Assembly: GCA_944989445.1 (NCBI GenBank)
Contig: CALYLW010000348.1
Coordinates: 62,001-126,000 of the forward strand
Direction of reading: 5' to 3'
Source of the DNA: Ampullaceana balthica
Taxonomy: Eukaryota > Mollusca > Gastropoda > Lymnaeidae
Length of the DNA: 64,000 nucleotides
The notes beneath the pieces are model-generated. The model was not told where the DNA came from, did not search any database, and saw nothing but the letters and a program-made list of their open reading frames with translations. This document shows positions 1 through 11,600 of this stretch, one piece after another. Position 1 is the first letter of the stretch; every line of letters begins with the position of its first letter. The position numbers and the translations under genes are program-made.

Positions 1-688
1 AATCCCACTAAATTCATTGCTTCTAAGACAAGAACTCTTGTTAACCCGTGTCGTTTTCCATTTGTATAGTTGTTGTTTGTCTTGGGAAAATGGGGGAGGG
101 GGAGAGTTACAGAGGTTTCGTAATAGGTCTTCAATGGGTCTTAAAAGTTTGCCCAGTTTTGGATCACATCACAATGCTTTCCGGTGCACTAACAGTTGGC
201 AGAAGTTGAAGTCAGATAATGGTTATTTGATCAGGGGAATTAGCATAGGTGGTTGCAGGATGGGGATATTGTTCTTGAGAAGTAAAGACCATATAAGGTG
301 AGAGGCTAGGGGGGTAGCAAGGCATTTAATCGAGGACCACGAAGAAGACCACGAACGACAAATGACTATTATAACTGTAAAGAAATGCTTGGAGAGTATG
401 TGGGTACTAATACAATGTTATTGCGCTTCATTTTTTTTTGTTTCTGCGTTCAACTTCCGCTACCCCAAGTGAGAAACTGAAGACACAAATGACTGAAGTA
501 CAGAGGTTCGAGTAAACGTTTTATTTGAATCTTTTAATGATAAGGATGAACATATTCATGAGTTGAGTACATGCAGGCCAACAGGAAATTATTCACATTA
601 TGGTAGGCTAACTTTATTATGTAAACAATACATGAGGCAATTAATTATAATTTAGAAATACAGCACAAACGTCAAGCCAGGAAGGACA

Positions 689-802
689 AGCGTACAAAAC
701 CCTCCCGAAGGGGTCCCGTCCATCTCTTGTCTGATATGCGGACGTAAGTTTCGTGCAGGAATAGGGCTAATAAGCCACCAGAGGACACACGTGGCGGCCT
801 AA
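689..802 (+). pseudogene. LINE ORF C-terminal fragment with C2H2 zinc finger
   Basis: Open frame ending in TAA that encodes a C-x2-C-x9-G-L-x2-H-x3-H finger (SCLICGRKFRAGIGLISHQ, then RTH). Fingers of this form are common at the C-terminus of endonuclease/reverse-transcriptase LINE proteins in invertebrates (family knowledge). Only the tail remains. Confidence 0.6.
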
Positions 803-859
803 CCACTGGACTAATATGATGAGAGGTGTCAAGGTCGACTACGACGGACGAACGACAAC

Positions 860-1100
860 ACCAAAAAAAAATATAATACAACCCTCAGATAGACATACGG
901 ATATAAAAAAAACTCTTTTCTTATTCCGTATGCAAGAACAAGCACATACACATGCTCGTTCTTCCCGTCTGGGGTTAGGGCGTGGAATGAGTTGTCTGAA
1001 CATATCAGGAAAACCAAGACACTATCCACATTTAAAACTGTACTTTCAAAAATGCAATGGATAAGTGTAGGACGCAATAATCTTCTGTATGAAGGAGCGT
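860..1100 (+). mobile_element. LINE 3' end with RT C-terminal remnant, copy 1
   Basis: From about 899 the sequence reads IPYARTSTYTCSFFPSGV, RAWNELSEHIRKTKTLS and TFKTVL. This is the S-F-F-P-x5-W-N-x-L-x(n)-F-K-x2-L ending typical of CR1/L2-like LINE reverse transcriptases. It is followed by a conserved 3' tail with ATCTTCTGTA and GAAGGAGCGTCTGTAA, then GATAA repeats. An upstream piece near 640-660 also matches the other copies. Confidence 0.75.
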
Positions 1101-1400
1101 CTGTAATAAATAAAGTAAGATACGATAAGATAAGATGAGTATGGATAAGTGTAGGACGCAATAATCTTCTGTATAGAAGGAGCGTCTGTAATAAATAAAA
1201 TAAGATACGATAAGATAAGATGAGTATGGATAAGTGTAGGACGCAATAATCTTCTGTATAGAAGGAGCGTCTGTAATAAATAAAATAAGATACGATAAGA
1301 TAAGATGAGTATGGATAAGTTTAGGACGTAATAATCTTCTGTATAGAAGGAGCGTCTGTAATAAATAAAATAAGATAAGATAACACAAGACGAGTATAGA
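1067..1400. repeat. 85-bp tandem array of the LINE 3' tail
   Basis: Four units with starts at 1067, 1151, 1236 and 1321, each consisting of the LINE tail (GTAGGACGCAATAATCTTCT to the GATAA run) plus GAGTATGGATAAGT. The last unit has minor substitutions. Confidence 0.93.
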
Positions 1401-2029
1401 AATGAGTTCCATTTAAAGCATCCATTTTTTTACATTTATGATAAACAATTGTGTGCTATTGTGTGAGTTGAGTTAATCTAGGAAAGAGGTAGATTTTAAT
1501 AAGAAAATAATAAGGCACCAATCACGTTTTACGGGTCTCTCAGAGTATCTCTAAAAACGTGACCACGCTTAGAAGTCATTTTTTCTCTATCTCTTTAGAA
1601 ATTAGAGGCTACTTTTGAAATGGTAAATGTGCTCGAAATTAAGAAATGTTGAAAATTACATCCCTACAATCATGATTCACCTTTCCTCAAAGATTTTAGT
1701 TTGGAAATATTTTACTGGGGCCGGAGCTCTCTGAGAATATGGCTAAAAATTACGGGCAAAAAATAAAAAAATGAGTTATGAGCGCACGTGCGAAACATTT
1801 TTTTATTATAATTTTGTAGAGTTGTCTTATCTTTGCTATTACGCTTTTTTCTAACTCCAACTGATTGTATGTTTTAAGCTTGCCTCTGGGTAGTGTATAC
1901 ACTTATGTCACGGAGTGCTTCAAGCAACGTATGTAGGATCTACGTTATTTTTGTGTTAAATTGGTTATACGTGAACCACGATAATTAGCCATCTTCATTT
2001 CGTTCATGAGTAATTGTAGCGTTCTTTTA
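1401..2029. other. AT-rich non-coding stretch
   Basis: No credible exon, RNA gene or terminal repeat seen between the LINE-tail array and the 26-bp repeats. The first 600 bases of the window likewise hold only an unremarkable 94-codon frame (17-301) without recognisable similarity. Confidence 0.6.
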
Positions 2030-2298
2030 AATTAAAGTCAATTTGGTCTCTTTTAAATTAAAGTCAATTTGGTCTCTTTTAAATTAAAGTCAATTTGGTC
2101 TCTTTTTAAATTAAAGTCAATTTGGTCTCTTTTAAATTAAAGTCAATTTGGTCTCTTTTAAATTAAAGTCAATTTGATCTCTTTTAAATTAAAGTCAATT
2201 TGGTCTCTTTTAAATTAAAGTCAATTTGGTCTCTTTTAAATTAAAGTCTATTTGGTCTCTTTTAAATTAAAGTCAATTTGGTCTCTTTTAAATTAAAG
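2030..2298. repeat. 26-bp tandem repeat (left block)
   Basis: About ten units with core TTTAAATTAAAGTCAATTTG, nearly identical except for a few substitutions. Interrupted by the hAT insertion at 2299. Confidence 0.93.
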
Positions 2299-2536
2299 TA
2301 GGGCTGCATAAATTAACGATTAATTTCTAGATTAATCGTTAAAAAATTTTAACGATTAATCGACCCACCACTTATAGATGTACTGGAAGTCAAAACGTAA
2401 AATATTTCGGCCGATAAATATAAACTAATTTCCGTTCGTTTACACGAACATTTTGGTTTAAAACTATTGACTGACGTGAATGTTCAAAATGTTGATAAAG
2501 GTTGTGTCCATTGAGAGAAATCGTTTGCCTACCATG

Positions 2537-2721
2537 CAATGTTTTCTTTAAGTCTAAGCTTCGTTGGTCCGTGTGCAAAGTAAAAAAAAACGTGTGTGCA
2601 AAGCATACCCAACTTTCATACTTTGTGCAATATTTTACAAAATTTGCTGCACGGTGATTCTAAACTCCTGCGTGGTTCCGGTCAAATATCTGCGCAGCCA
2701 CGCTGCTTAAAGGGAACATTG
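2537..2721. mobile_element. CAATGTTCCCT MITE (hAT-type), nested copy
   Basis: 185 bp, ends CAATGTTTTC and AGGGAACATTG, flanked by CTACCATG and CTATCATG (7 of 8). Lies inside TAGGGCTG copy 1. The same MITE sits at the same internal site in the other TAGGGCTG copies. Confidence 0.85.
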
Positions 2722-3194
2722 CTATCATGGTTCCAACACTTCCCTTACATATCACCTGCAAACCAAACATCCACTACAGCAGGGGTTCCTAACCAGTGGT
2801 GCATGCATCCCCAAGGGGTGCATGGACAGGTTCCAGGAACCATTCAGAGAAAAAAAAAGAAAAAGAGGAAGAAAAAAAAAGAAGAAGGAAAAAAAAGAAA
2901 GAAAAACTGATAATCTGAAAATGTAAACCATAAGCAAGGCATGCCGCATTAAAGGGTGCCCATATACTCGTTCGCGCATCGTTCTGCGCATGTTTAATAT
3001 TGTCGGAAAATGAACGGTTCTGTCTACATGTTCCTCGGAATTTCGTGTTTTAAGTCACAGTTTTCTAAAAATAATTTAATTTTGTCATCAAATACGTCCA
3101 GATATATGTCTTCCGGTGACCCTCTAACTGTTTTGTGAGGATGTAAACGTTGGGATTTTTTTCCCTTCACTTTTATTGGTCGGTACGCTGCATA

Positions 3195-3513
3195 GGTCTT
3201 TAAAACGTTAATTGTAAGCCAATATTCGTCATTGAAACATAAAATCTTGAGTTGAGCATCCAATTCCGGTAATTAAAAACATCAAATTCGTCAGTTAAAA
3301 ATTTGCCTGTGACTGGTATGACTTTCCGATTGTCATTTATTAACGATTTTTAGGGGGTGATGACAATCGGAAAGTCATACCAGTCACAGGCAAATTTTTA
3401 ACTGACGAATTTGATGTTTTTAATTACCGGAATTGGATGCTCAACTCAAGATTTTAGGTTTCAAATTTAAATTTAATGACGAATAATGGCTTACAATTAA
3501 CGTTTTTAAGACC
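3195..3513. repeat. Large inverted repeat (foldback) inside the nested hAT element
   Basis: Arms of about 141 bp (3195-3335) and 153 bp (3361-3513) are close reverse complements, separated by about 25 bp. A second inverted pair, about 3329-3368 against 3518-3556, overlaps the centre. A minus-strand open frame of 79 codons (3263-3024) overlaps the left arm and resembles nothing I know. Confidence 0.85.
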
Positions 3514-3559
3514 TCGTGATTGTCATCACCCCCTCAAAATCGTTAATAAATAATAAAAA

Positions 3560-5304
3560 AAAAGAGAGAGATGGAACACAAAAGCCTCAGTGCTTCCTCT
3601 GTGGGAAAATCCTGTGAAATGACAACATGAGCCTGTTAGACTCCAAGAGCACTTGGAGAAAGTCCATCTATTCAATTCCAAGGACAGTGTTGAGGTCTTC
3701 AAGCAGAAGAGAGCTCGCTTCTTGACCCCAGGTACCTTGCCCAAGCTTGGATTTTCTTTGTCACAGAAACCTGCACTGGAGGCATCATTCAAGGTTGCAT
3801 ATCTTATTGCAAAGAACAAGAAACCCCACACCATTAGAGAACTTTGGTGAAGCCTTGTGCTCTGGAGATGGTGAAACTGATGTGTGGTCACCAGCAGAGG
3901 AAGCAGGCTAAGAAAGTTCCTTTGTCCAATGACACTATTCATTCCAGGATTAGTTACATGGCTGCAGACATTCTGGGTCAAGTCTTGTGCGAGATGAGAA
4001 GCAGCCCTTTTCCATTTAGCATGCAGCTGGATGAATCCACTGATGTAGCACAATGCAGTCAGATTCTTGTATTTGTGAGATATGTTCTCAGTGGATTGCT
4101 GAAGGAGGAATTTCTCTTTTGTAAGCCACTCCTAGCTACTACCAAAGCTGCTGATGTGCTGCAGTTAGTCAGGGTATTCTTCATTGAAAACCAGTTTGAC
4201 TGGATTTCAAGAGTTTCTTAAATTTGCACAGGTGGTGCTCCCTCCATGCTCGGTAATAAGTCAGGATTTTCAGCACTGGTAAAGAAAGAAGCTCCAGATA
4301 TTGTCACTACACACTGTATCCTTCATCGTCAGGCCCTGGCATGCAAAACTCTACCTCCAACCTTGAAGTCAGTTCTTTCTACTGCAGTCCAAGTTGTAAA
4401 TTTTATCCGCTCACATGTCTTGAACCATTGCCTCTTCAAGTTGTTCTGTCAGGAGGTGGTCTCTGAGCATGAAGTTCTGCTCTACCACACTGAGGTGCGC
4501 TGGTTGTCCAGGGGACGGATACTTTCTCGGTCAGTAGAACTGAGAGTGGAGCTTGCCATTTTCTTGCGAGAAAAAGAGAGTGACCTTGCTGACAAGTTTG
4601 ACTGTCCTAATTTCATTCACTACTTGGCATACCTGGCTGACATCTTCACCATCTTGAATGAGTTGAACACATCTCTCCAAGGACCTGCTGTGACTGTAAT
4701 GGATGCTACTGAAAGATTGTAAGCCTACCTTAAAAAAGTGCCACTATGACAACGACGACTAGAAAAGTCCAACTTGGCCAACTTTCCACTCTTGGATGAA
4801 GTTGTAATATCTGGTGCAGAAGGAAGCACTGAGGGATCACTGCCTGTCAAAATCAAAGGGGAAATTTGAGAGCAACTTTCAACTTTGCAAAAGTCCTTTG
4901 GTGGGTATTTCTGTCAAGAAATTGCTAGGAAAGACCTTTGGATTCGCAATCATTTTCTCTGTGACTTGGACAACATTGATGACATTGACCTTGCTAAAGA
5001 TGAACTGATTGATTTGAGAACCAGAGAAGTACTGAGGAGTGTCTTCAGTTGCAATACCTTGATTGAATTTTGGTGCGCCCAGCTAGATTCCTACCCACAA
5101 CTAGCCAAGAGGGCAGTACTGACTCTCCTTCCATTTGCCATAGCCTCTCTCTGTGAAGCAGGATTCACCACATCTTTGATGATTAAAACCAAGGAAAGGA
5201 ATAAGTTGAATGCAGAGGATGACATGAGAGATACTTTGTCCAAAACAGTCCCCAGATTTAAATCGCTGATTGATCATAAGAAACAGCAGTTCTCTCACTA
5301 AATT
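3560..5304 (+). pseudogene. Decayed hAT transposase, ZBED5/FAM200-like
   Basis: hAT transposases cut and paste DNA carrying short terminal repeats. A BED zinc-finger remnant (PQCFLCGK, near 3585) is followed in another frame by KKPHTIREL, then SNDTIHSRISYM, MQLDESTDVAQCSQILVFV and LYHTEVRWLSRGR. The C-terminal dimerisation block has LLPFAIASLCEAGF and the ending HKKQQFSH. The order and spacing match ZBED5/FAM200-type hAT transposases. The gene is broken by a frameshift near 3845 and by in-frame stops at 4219-4221, 4720-4722, 4747-4749 and about 4867, so it cannot be functional. It sits inside the 2780-5447 element. Confidence 0.9.
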
Positions 5305-5751
5305 CCCTGTTGCCTATGGTCAAAACTGTTGTGTTCCTAAAATAAACATAGTTTATTATGCATTTTCTGCAAGTTTCACGAGGGGGTGCATGAACTTTTT
5401 TGGGCATCTGAAGTGGTGCATGGACCCCAAAAGGTTAGGAACCACTGCACTACAGTATCAGAAACTTCAGCTGAGACAATCTAAAGCTGTGCTGGTTATC
5501 TTGTCAATAAGACTCGCTCATCACTTGAACCAAATAATGTCAATACACTTGTCTGTTTGCGTTGTTGGTTAAAAGATGTCATATAAAGAAGACATTCCAG
5601 TGTTATTTCGATTTTCGACAAGTACGTTTAATAAATGTTACTTATGACACCATAAATTTCATTTTTTGGCTTTAATCGAAATTAATGATTAATTAATCGT
5701 TAATTTTTCAAAAGTTAAAGATTAAACTTAAATTAATCGTTAACAGCCTTA

Positions 5752-5980
5752 AATTAAAGTCAATTTGTCTCTTTTAAATTAAAGTCAATTTGGTCTCTTT
5801 TTAAATTAAAGTCAATAGGTCTCTTTTAAATTAAAGTCAATTTGGTCTCTTTAAATAAAGTCAATTTGGTCTCTTTAAATAAGTCAATTTGGTCTCTTTT
5901 AAATTAAAGTGAATTGGTCTCTTTTAAATTAAAGTCAATGGTCTCTTTTAAATAAAGTCAATTGGTACTCTTTTAATTAG
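5752..5980. repeat. 26-bp tandem repeat (right block, degenerate)
   Basis: Same unit as 2030-2298 but with many small deletions. It continues directly after the hAT right end, so the element inserted into a pre-existing array, or the block was duplicated along with the hAT left end. Confidence 0.9.
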
Positions 5981-6437
5981 TAGGGCTGCATAATTAATCG
6001 ATAATCTCGATTAATCGTTAAAAAATTTTAACGATTAATCGACCCACCACTTATAGATGTACTGGAAGTCAAAACGTAAAATATTTCGGCCGATAAATAT
6101 AAACTAATTTCCGTTCGATTACACGAACATTTTGGTTTTAAACTATTGACTGACGTGAATGTTCAAAATGTTGATAAAGGTTGTGTCCATGAGAGAAATC
6201 GTTTGCCTACCATGCAATGTTTTCTTTAAGTCTAAGCTTCGTTGGTCCGTGTGCAAAGTAAAGAAAAACGTGTGTGCAAAGCATACCCAACTTTCATACT
6301 TTGTGCAATATTTTACTAAATTTGCTGCACGGTGATTCTAAACTCCTGCGTGGTTCCGGTCAAATATCTGCGCAGCCACGCTGCTTAAAGGGAACATTGC
6401 TATCATGGTTCCAACACTTCCCTTACATATCACCTGT
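5981..6437 (+). mobile_element. TAGGGCTG hAT element, truncated left end (copy 2)
   Basis: Repeats 2299-2760 with small indels, then stops at CATATCACCTG where the 33-bp minisatellite takes over. No right end present. Preceded, like copy 1, by 26-bp repeats. Confidence 0.85.
6215..6399. mobile_element. CAATGTTCCCT MITE inside truncated TAGGGCTG copy
   Basis: 185 bp, near-identical to 2537-2721 and at the same position relative to the host element. Confidence 0.82.
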
Positions 6438-7272
6438 AGAGGTGGTACCTATATCAGCACCTGATATAGTAGAGTAGAGGTGGTACCTATCAGCACCTGA
6501 TATAGTAGAGGTGGTACCTATCAGCACCTGATATAGTAGAGGTGGTACCTATCAGCACCTGATATAGTAGAGGTGGTACCTATCAGCACCTGATATAGTA
6601 GAGGTGGTACCTATATCAGCACCTGATATAGTAGAGGTGGTACCTATATCAGCACCTGATATAGTAGAGTAGAGGTGGTACCTATCAGCACCTGATATAG
6701 TAGAGGTGGTACCTATCAGCACCTGATATAGTAGAGGTGGTACCTATCAGCACCTGATATAGTAGAGTAGAGGTGGTACCTATCAGCACCTGATATAGTA
6801 GAGGTGGTACCTATCAGCACCTGATATAGTAGAGGTGGTACCTATCAGCACCTGATATAGTAGAGGTGGTACCTATCAGCACCTGATATAGTAGAGATGG
6901 TACCTATATCAGCACCTGATATAGTAGAGATGGTACCTGTATCAGCACCTGATATAGTAGACATGGTACCTGTATCAGCACCTGATATAGTAGAGATGGT
7001 ACCTGTGTCAGCACCTGATATAGTAGAGGTGGTACCTATATCAGCACCTGATATAGTAGAGGTGGTACCTATATCAGCACCTGATATAGTAGAGTAGAGG
7101 TGGTACCTATCAGCACCTGATATAGTAGAGTAGAGGTGGTACCTATCAGCACACGATATACTAGAGATGGTACATGTATCAGCACCTGATATAGAAGAGA
7201 TGGTACCTGTGTCAGCACCTGATATAGTAGAGATGGTACCTGTATCAGCACCTGATATAGTAGAGATGGTAA
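6437..7272. repeat. 31-33-bp minisatellite
   Basis: About 25 units around GTGGTACCTA and CAGCACCTGATATAGTAGAG. Units differ by presence of an AT dinucleotide, and some junctions have an extra TAGAG. The 33-bp version is open in frame (repeating VVPISAPDIVE), but the 31-bp units break it, so no protein is called. Confidence 0.93.
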
Positions 7273-7742
7273 CTATATCATCTCGTGTTGTTGTTAAAGG
7301 AATATAGTTTTATGTGGTTCATTCCGTTTTCTCTTCAGCTATTTAATCAAAACAAGCGGAGCAGTTTCTGAAGAAGGCAGTTGATTCTGACAGTGTATCA
7401 ACGCCAGCAGAGATATGGAGACGTACTCTAATTGCGTTGGGTTTTATCAAAGATCTTCAATTCTCTTCAAATGTTTCGGTAAAATATAATTCTATAATCA
7501 TTATTTCTTTGCGTTTAATCTTTTAAAAATCAGATTAAGCAAATATTGCATTATGATTAATTAAATAAAAAATAACAACATAAAAATAAAATAAGTAATG
7601 TACCTGATACATGAGTAGAACCAAGTTAACCGAAGAGTTTTTAAGCGGACATAAAGGTGCGTTTAGTTAGTAAATAAGAATTAGGGAGACTATGCCAGAA
7701 TGATTCCCTTATAAACATTACGTTAAAAGCTGCTGTGACAAG

Positions 7743-7927
7743 CAATGTTCCCTCTAAGGTGCGTTGGTCCGTGTGCAAAGTAAAAAAAACGCATGTGCAA
7801 ATTTTCAAAGCATCCATTTTTTGTGCAATATTTTACGAAATTAGCTGCGTGGTACTGCTAAACAGCTGAGTGCTGTCTGTAAAATGTCAGCGCGGCCTTG
7901 CAGCCGCGCAGCTCAAAGGGAACATTG
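7743..7927. mobile_element. CAATGTTCCCT MITE, free-standing copy
   Basis: 185 bp with CAATGTTCCCTCTAAG and AGGGAACATTG ends, flanked by GTGACAAG and ATGACAAG (7 of 8). Shows that the MITE also inserts independently of the TAGGGCTG element. Confidence 0.88.
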
Positions 7928-8515
7928 ATGACAAGCTGCTATTGTCTCATGGAAGTTAATTGTGAATTTCAACAGATTATTTAAATGAATAAATCTACGC
8001 GTAGTGCAAGGGCTTTAGATTGTATTTGACATTTTCTCCATAAAAAAATGTGGATTTTTATGATTTAATTTGCAGAAATAATCGTTCCGACTGAATATCT
8101 ATTTCATGTTTATATATTTTATATGCGATTGGATACTTCTAATAGACATATGGCGGCTGGATAGCGAAGTCAATAGTGCGCTCGCCTCACAACCTGAGGT
8201 GCGTCAGACCTAGCCCGCTTTAAGCCACAATAAGACATGTTAATTAATGACTATCGCTAGAACAGTCCTGACTTGGAAAGGAGATGGGCGCCGCCAAGTC
8301 AACCAAACCCCGAGTAAGTTCTAATGGGGACATTGGAAACCCCTACGACCACAAGGTTATGGGACCACAAAAAAAGACGTATGGTGATTCACTCAATACT
8401 GAAGAGTGTCGTCAATATAAAATTAAATTGGCTGTGTTAATACTACCGATTGTGCATCTTTTCTTAATATATAAAATAAATAGTTTAATTTTGTTTTATT
8501 CTTTTTTACCTTTAG

Positions 8516-8648
8516 TTATTTTTCTACTATGCCAAAGTGCTAGCTGTCAGCAGAAGACTCTCGACGAGTATTGCTTCTCGCAGCTGCCGACCATGGTAAA
8601 CAACCCCACGGGCTTCACCAGCTTTACACACCTGTTGCGAATTTGCAG
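8516..8648 (+). CDS. Gene A exon 2
   Basis: Strong pyrimidine-rich acceptor ending CTTTAG and donor GTACAT. The length (2+129+2 bases) preserves phases 1 and 2. Encodes CQQKTLDEYCFSQLP and ends on the conserved Cys. Confidence 0.78.
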
Positions 8649-11600
8649 GTACATTACAAGTGTCGAGAGTTCTTTGTTAGTGGGTCTAAACAAAACCAAT
8701 TAGTTGGGGCGCGTTGGTCAGCGCTGGGCTGGCATACAGAGGGTTGCTGGTTCAAGTCTCTGTCAAGAGAAATCCTAGGGAAAAAAAGTATAAGTGTATC
8801 GATCGAATGCCCTAAATAAATGGTACAAGAAATAGTGTTTTTAGTTTTATGGATTTTTTTCTTTACACAATCAAATACTGGCGGGAATTGTGTTTCTTTA
8901 TATCAGAGGCCGGGACTTAGAACCATTGATGTTCTTTGATCTCAGTCACTCAATAAATGTCCCCCCTCCCCCCGCCAACAATGTCATTGAGATCTGAGTT
9001 TGAAGTAGTCTCCGTGTTTCCTATTCAGCTAGCGAAATTGTAATGACGAAACGAACCTTTATACAACAATTAGTATTTATGATACGCTACAAGTATTAGG
9101 CACCAGTGTTAATCTACATTTTCTCTCTCTTTATTTTACTCTCTTCGGAATCCCATTTGTTCTATTACGTTTTTCAGGACTAACAAAACTAACAGTGCCT
9201 TTGAAAATCGAATTGCAAAAATTAATCAATAACTAAACTTTTTTTATATATTTAAAACACCAAACAAATTAACTTGTGACGTAGTACATAAAAGAAAACG
9301 CTTTATAAAGAAAAAAACATTGTATTAAAATATTACTAACATTTAAATTATAATTTAGAATGTGAAACTAAAATTCTCTTCATTTCTTGAAGTAACACTT
9401 TGCACGAACCGGAGTGGCCATCTTCCCTTAAACCCCCATCCCCCTTTTCCCCTCAGTCCAAAAGCTACAAAAAAAAATCAGCCTCTCATATAATAAGATC
9501 TAACAACAACAACAAATAAAACAAACTCGTAAAAACAAAAGTGTTTGACTATAAATCCCTTATATATGAGACATAACTAACAGTATTGATTATTTTCAAA
9601 CGCGACAAACATTTACAGACTGAATCTGTCTTAACTCAACTTTGCTTCATAACCCTGGGGGGTGGGGGGTGGGGGTGGGGGGGAAGTCTGGTCACCGATC
9701 GCTTGACCGAGCTCAGCGTGACACGTAAAATGTAAACAAAAGCACACCGGTACTTCGATGGGTCGCGTCAACGCGTCAACTCAAACTCTCACGTGGCAAA
9801 AAAACAATAAAAAACCGTGAATTTGAATTACATACGTTATATAAGGATAAACTAAAAATGCATTAATTTAATTACGGTACGTTCGATCGATCTGAAATTT
9901 TTAGACGATGCATTGATAGGGAAGACGGGTCCGTGTGCCAAATTTCAGCTCGATCGGATCACGGAAAATGGGTCTTTTATGACTTTTGTTTTTCCGCCCG
10001 CCCGCCCAAGACAGACAGAGAGAGATGACGAGACGGCGGTGAAGTTAATATAAGGCATAAGGGATTTAAAAACTAATACATCTGCAGTGACATCGGGCAG
10101 TACAACGAATGCTGGATGAACCGCCGAACGACGTTACGTCCGAATGGTCCCTTCAAGCTGAGACCACACGAAATGGAGATGCCACTCAACGACAGCATAG
10201 AATTCGCCGGCTACTTATTTTGTTCATCGAATTTCATGATGTGTAAGGAGACAAAAATCCAAGCTTTAACTTTGGTTTCTTTATATGATTAAAGGGTTAC
10301 TCAAGCGCTTATTGATTGCTAATGTTGCATAAATTGTGCCATGAATTTTACCCAATAATGTATAATGGATATATGTGTCTTATCAATTACAGGCATTTCT
10401 TCGATGTAGAAGATTATTATTTATTTATTATAATTTTTTTAATACATTTTTTTGTGTAGGGAGTTCCTGTTTGGTGATGAGGCTTAACTACTCTGTAAAG
10501 TTTTAGCTTAATCATTACCGTATTTACTCGTATATAAAGCCTACATCGCATATAAGCCGACCCCCCCTAAAACTGCTTTAAAATGGCAAATTTTTGCAAA
10601 ACCCCGCATAAAAGCCGACCATAACATTGTCTAATTTTAATCCATATTTTTGGTTCATAGAAATTTGTTACTTTAAATATGTAAAAGCTTACTTTTCTGT
10701 TACATACCAGTTTGATTACCTTTTGGAATGACAAAAAAGCGTGTTCTGCTCACTGCTCTTTCCACATTATTTGCTATAATTATATCTTAAACCTCTGCTC
10801 ATAAATTGTTCACAATTGATGATTAACAAAGTAGATTTTTGGGGGAAAAAAATTATAAAATTTTAGTGTCTGTCCTTGTGTGAGAGAAGTGTTGTGTTGA
10901 TGTATTGACATTGTATGAGCGTGCGAGTTGGCTAGTATGAAACACGTGGTTTGTGATGTGAACTGTAAGCGTGAGTGGTCATGGACTGGGAGGTCTGACT
11001 ATATATAGACGGTTAAAGAGCTAACCGAGGGGATTGTACAGTTGATTAAAGACAGTTTGTCACGTGTGAATCACATGATTAGTGACGGAGAGGTCACGTG
11101 AGAGAAAGAGCGGGAAAGGAGTTGGGTTTGTCAGAGTCCTGGGTTTCATGGCGAATGGTGTGTGTTTGAGAACTCCCCGTTGTATAACCTCAAATTAGAT
11201 GTCATGTATATAGTATACATATTAAAGTTGTTTTATTGAAACCAATTCTTCAGAGGATTATTGGATGCAAGGTTATGCATTGAGAGAACGCCTACGAGAT
11301 ACATTAATAAGTAAACAAGTTATATCGGTGTCAAGAAGTGAACAAACATTGAATTGTTATCACGTTACAGAAATTTGATAAAGAGAGGTTTCATGGAAGT
11401 GACAAGTATTGTGTATTTCAAAAAGGAAAATATTCATCATAATTTGTGAATACTCAAGTTCGTAGGCAGGGGTAATAAACTTTTGTGGTTCAATGAAATA
11501 TTAGATACAATAATTTTTCAAGATGGCGGCTTGCCTTACCGCATAACAACACGCAGTGAATCTGGGTCGAGGCAGATTGAGCACATGGTGTCCACGTGAC

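Larger units (their letters stand above)
2780..5447 (+). mobile_element. Nested hAT element carrying the ZBED-like transposase relic
   Basis: The ends read CAGGGGTTCCTAACC and GGTTAGGAACCACTG, near-perfect inverted repeats. They are flanked by exact 8-bp duplications CACTACAG at 2772-2779 and 5448-5455, diagnostic of hAT insertion. Length 2668 bp. It is inserted in the TAGGGCTG element at 2299-5751. The paralogous copy near 47332-47340 keeps the empty site with a single CACTACAG (reverse complement). Confidence 0.93.
2299..5751 (+). mobile_element. TAGGGCTG hAT element, copy 1 (host of nested hAT)
   Basis: Starts TAGGGCTG and ends CAGCCTTA, with subterminal TTAACGATTAAT motifs in inverted orientation. 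The 8-bp flanks AATTAAAG (2291-2298 and 5752-5759) match, although this 8-mer is also part of the surrounding 26-bp repeat. Without the nested insertion it would be about 777 bp, close to the intact 758-bp copy at 53320-54077. Non-autonomous: no coding capacity of its own was seen. Confidence 0.88.

Noticed and set aside
1032..1412. 126-codon minus-strand frame over the 85-bp array
   Set aside because: It repeats with the tandem unit on the antisense strand of the LINE tail; no independent support.
6897..7097. Repeating VVPISAPDIVE frame in the 31-33-bp minisatellite
   Set aside because: Most units are 31 bp and shift the frame; no upstream coding sequence. Treated as a non-coding minisatellite.
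8145..8222. tRNA-like segment GGCGGCTGGATAGCGAAGTC
   Set aside because: Only a vague A box and no convincing B box or target duplication; not listed as an RNA gene or SINE.
8284..8703. Continuous 139-codon frame covering gene A exon 2
   Set aside because: The upstream part is AT-rich intron-like sequence, and a strong acceptor (CTTTAG at 8515) and phase agreement with paralogues support a shorter exon starting at 8516.
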